Origin: Mangrovibacter phragmitis | Lineage (GTDB): Bacteria; Pseudomonadota; Gammaproteobacteria; Enterobacterales; Enterobacteriaceae | Direction: 5' to 3' | NCBI RefSeq assembly: GCF_001655675.1 | Contig: NZ_LYRP01000001.1 | Location: forward strand, 620,001 to 684,000 | DNA: 64,000 nt | In this document: piece after piece, positions 63,213 to 64,000 of the stretch | How positions within the stretch are numbered: position 1 is the stretch's first letter | How the letters are laid out: each line of letters opens with the position of its first letter | Notes under the pieces: generated by a model | What the model was told of the DNA's origin: nothing | The model's input: the letters and a program-made list of their open reading frames with translations, nothing else | Databases searched by the model: none | Position numbers and translations under genes: made by a program

Positions 63213-64000
63213 ATGCAACTGACTCTGACGCTCCCCAAAGGCCACCCGGCCAGTTCCCCGGTAACCGGGATAATTCAGCAGGCCATAGATGAAGTCAACA
63301 ACGCTGGCGGCGGAACACTGGTACTCCCTCCGGGGCAGTATTTAACCGGTGCCCTGGTTCTGCCTTCAAACTTCTGCCTGCATTTTGAACCAGGTGCTGA
63401 ACTGGTTGCCAGCAGCCAGTATGAAGATTACCTGCCAGGTGAAACCCTGAGTGTGGCCGAACAATCCAACCGGGCACTGATCTACGCCCGTAACCAGCAC
63501 AACATCAGCCTGACTGGCCAGGGCCGCATTGATGGTAACGCCACTGCCTGGTTCTCTGCCACCAAAGACGCCTTGGGTTACCGCATGCCTGCGCAGGAGC
63601 GGCCACGCATTATTGTGTTCGAAGGCTGTAATAATGTGCGCCTGCAAAGCGTGCGGATACATGACGCGCCGATGTGGACCGTCCACCTGGTTGCCTGTGA
63701 GCAGGTGTTTATCAGCCAGGTGGTTGTTGATAACGATATGACCATGGCGAATACCGATGCGCTGGATATTGACAGTTGCCGCTATGTACATATCAGCGAC
63801 AGCCATTTCAGTGCCGCCGACGATGGCATTTGCCTGAAAACCACCCGTAAACCCGCCCCACTGGCCGGCCCCACCCAACATGTCACGATTAGCGGCTGCA
63901 CTCTGCGCTCCGCGAGCAGTGCATTCAAAATTGGCACTGAAACAGTTGATGACATTGAAGATATTGTTATGACCGGGTGCACCATCTACGACAGCAACCG
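63213..64000 (+). CDS. Glycoside hydrolase family 28 protein (partial, runs past window end)
   Basis: At least 262 residues without a stop. The chain is a right-handed beta-helix of the polygalacturonase family. GH28 landmarks are NTDALDID (family NTD motif) and AADDGICLKT (family DD motif), the three Asp being the catalytic set. The start GIIQQAIDEVNNAGGGTLVLPPGQYLTGAL has the usual pectate-lyase-like N-terminal block. There is no signal peptide, so it should work in the cytoplasm on imported oligosaccharides. It follows the second permease gene directly. Uronides or rhamnogalacturonan pieces are likely substrates; the specificity is not fixed. Confidence 0.88.
   Translation, partial: MQLTLTLPKGHPASSPVTGIIQQAIDEVNNAGGGTLVLPPGQYLTGALVLPSNFCLHFEPGAELVASSQYEDYLPGETLSVAEQSNRALIYARNQHNISLTGQGRIDGNATAWFSATKDALGYRMPAQERPRIIVFEGCNNVRLQSVRIHDAPMWTVHLVACEQVFISQVVVDNDMTMANTDALDIDSCRYVHISDSHFSAADDGICLKTTRKPAPLAGPTQHVTISGCTLRSASSAFKIGTETVDDIEDIVMTGCTIYDSN

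Noticed and set aside
1..64000. CRISPR array or intact insertion sequence
   Set aside because: No regularly spaced short repeats and no transposase reading frame were found on either strand.

Overview
The window reads as chromosomal DNA of a member of the Enterobacterales. Support comes from a Nac regulator with its sigma-54/NtrC control region next to a tRNA-Asn gene, an amn gene next to a second tRNA-Asn (both placements as around the E. coli asn tRNA cluster), an OmpX/Ail-type protein, an OmpC-type porin, Kup, an AcrAB-like RND pump and two MarA/RamA-size regulators. The species cannot be fixed from sequence alone.

Layout. 1-9.2 kb: nac, tRNA-Asn, a decayed P4-type integrase and a toxin-antitoxin remnant, then a CRP-site-preceded gate-domain membrane protein, an EntD-type phosphopantetheinyl transferase, an alkyltransferase overlapping a D-amino-acid transaminase, amn, an aminopeptidase P and a second tRNA-Asn. 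The two tRNAs lie in identical 101-bp repeats. 9.3-13.5 kb: an accessory insert with a frameshifted lipase-type T6SS effector and two tandem Tli4-like immunity genes that are almost identical except for one sharply bounded segment. 13.9-16.3 kb: an unusual two-gene operon of a TPR/ATP-grasp ligase and a SerC-like transaminase. 16.6-31.5 kb: OmpX-like protein, GNAT, FabV, an unknown protein, a Zn-alcohol dehydrogenase, an RspR-like regulator, mannonate dehydratase, SfsB-like regulator, and an AraC regulator facing an APC permease / FAD oxidoreductase / ornithine-cyclodeaminase-like operon.

31.5-38.6 kb holds the most interesting metabolic unit: a GntR repressor divergent from a tightly packed operon of an NRAMP-like transporter, PxpA, a DUF1445 (D-glutamate cyclase family) protein, a PxpB-PxpC fusion and a biotin carboxylase-biotin carrier fusion. 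Together these look like a complete biotin-dependent lactam/5-oxoproline processing pathway. 39.3-53.8 kb: porin, Kup, an RND pump operon with an embedded RamA-like activator and a DUF1471 protein, a ketopantoate-reductase-like enzyme, a CusRS-type two-component system preceded by a CusR-type palindrome, a second DUF1471/AraC pair and a methyltransferase.

54.1-64.0 kb is a carbohydrate locus: Gfo/Idh/MocA oxidoreductase, BadF-type sugar kinase, ROK regulator, MsmK/UgpC-type ATPase, an acetyltransferase, a binding protein with two permeases, and a GH28 protein without a signal peptide that runs off the window end. The 11-mer TTATTTTTTAT recurs in both divergent promoter regions of this locus, suggesting a common operator for the ROK protein. 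No rRNA, CRISPR array or intact insertion sequence was seen.
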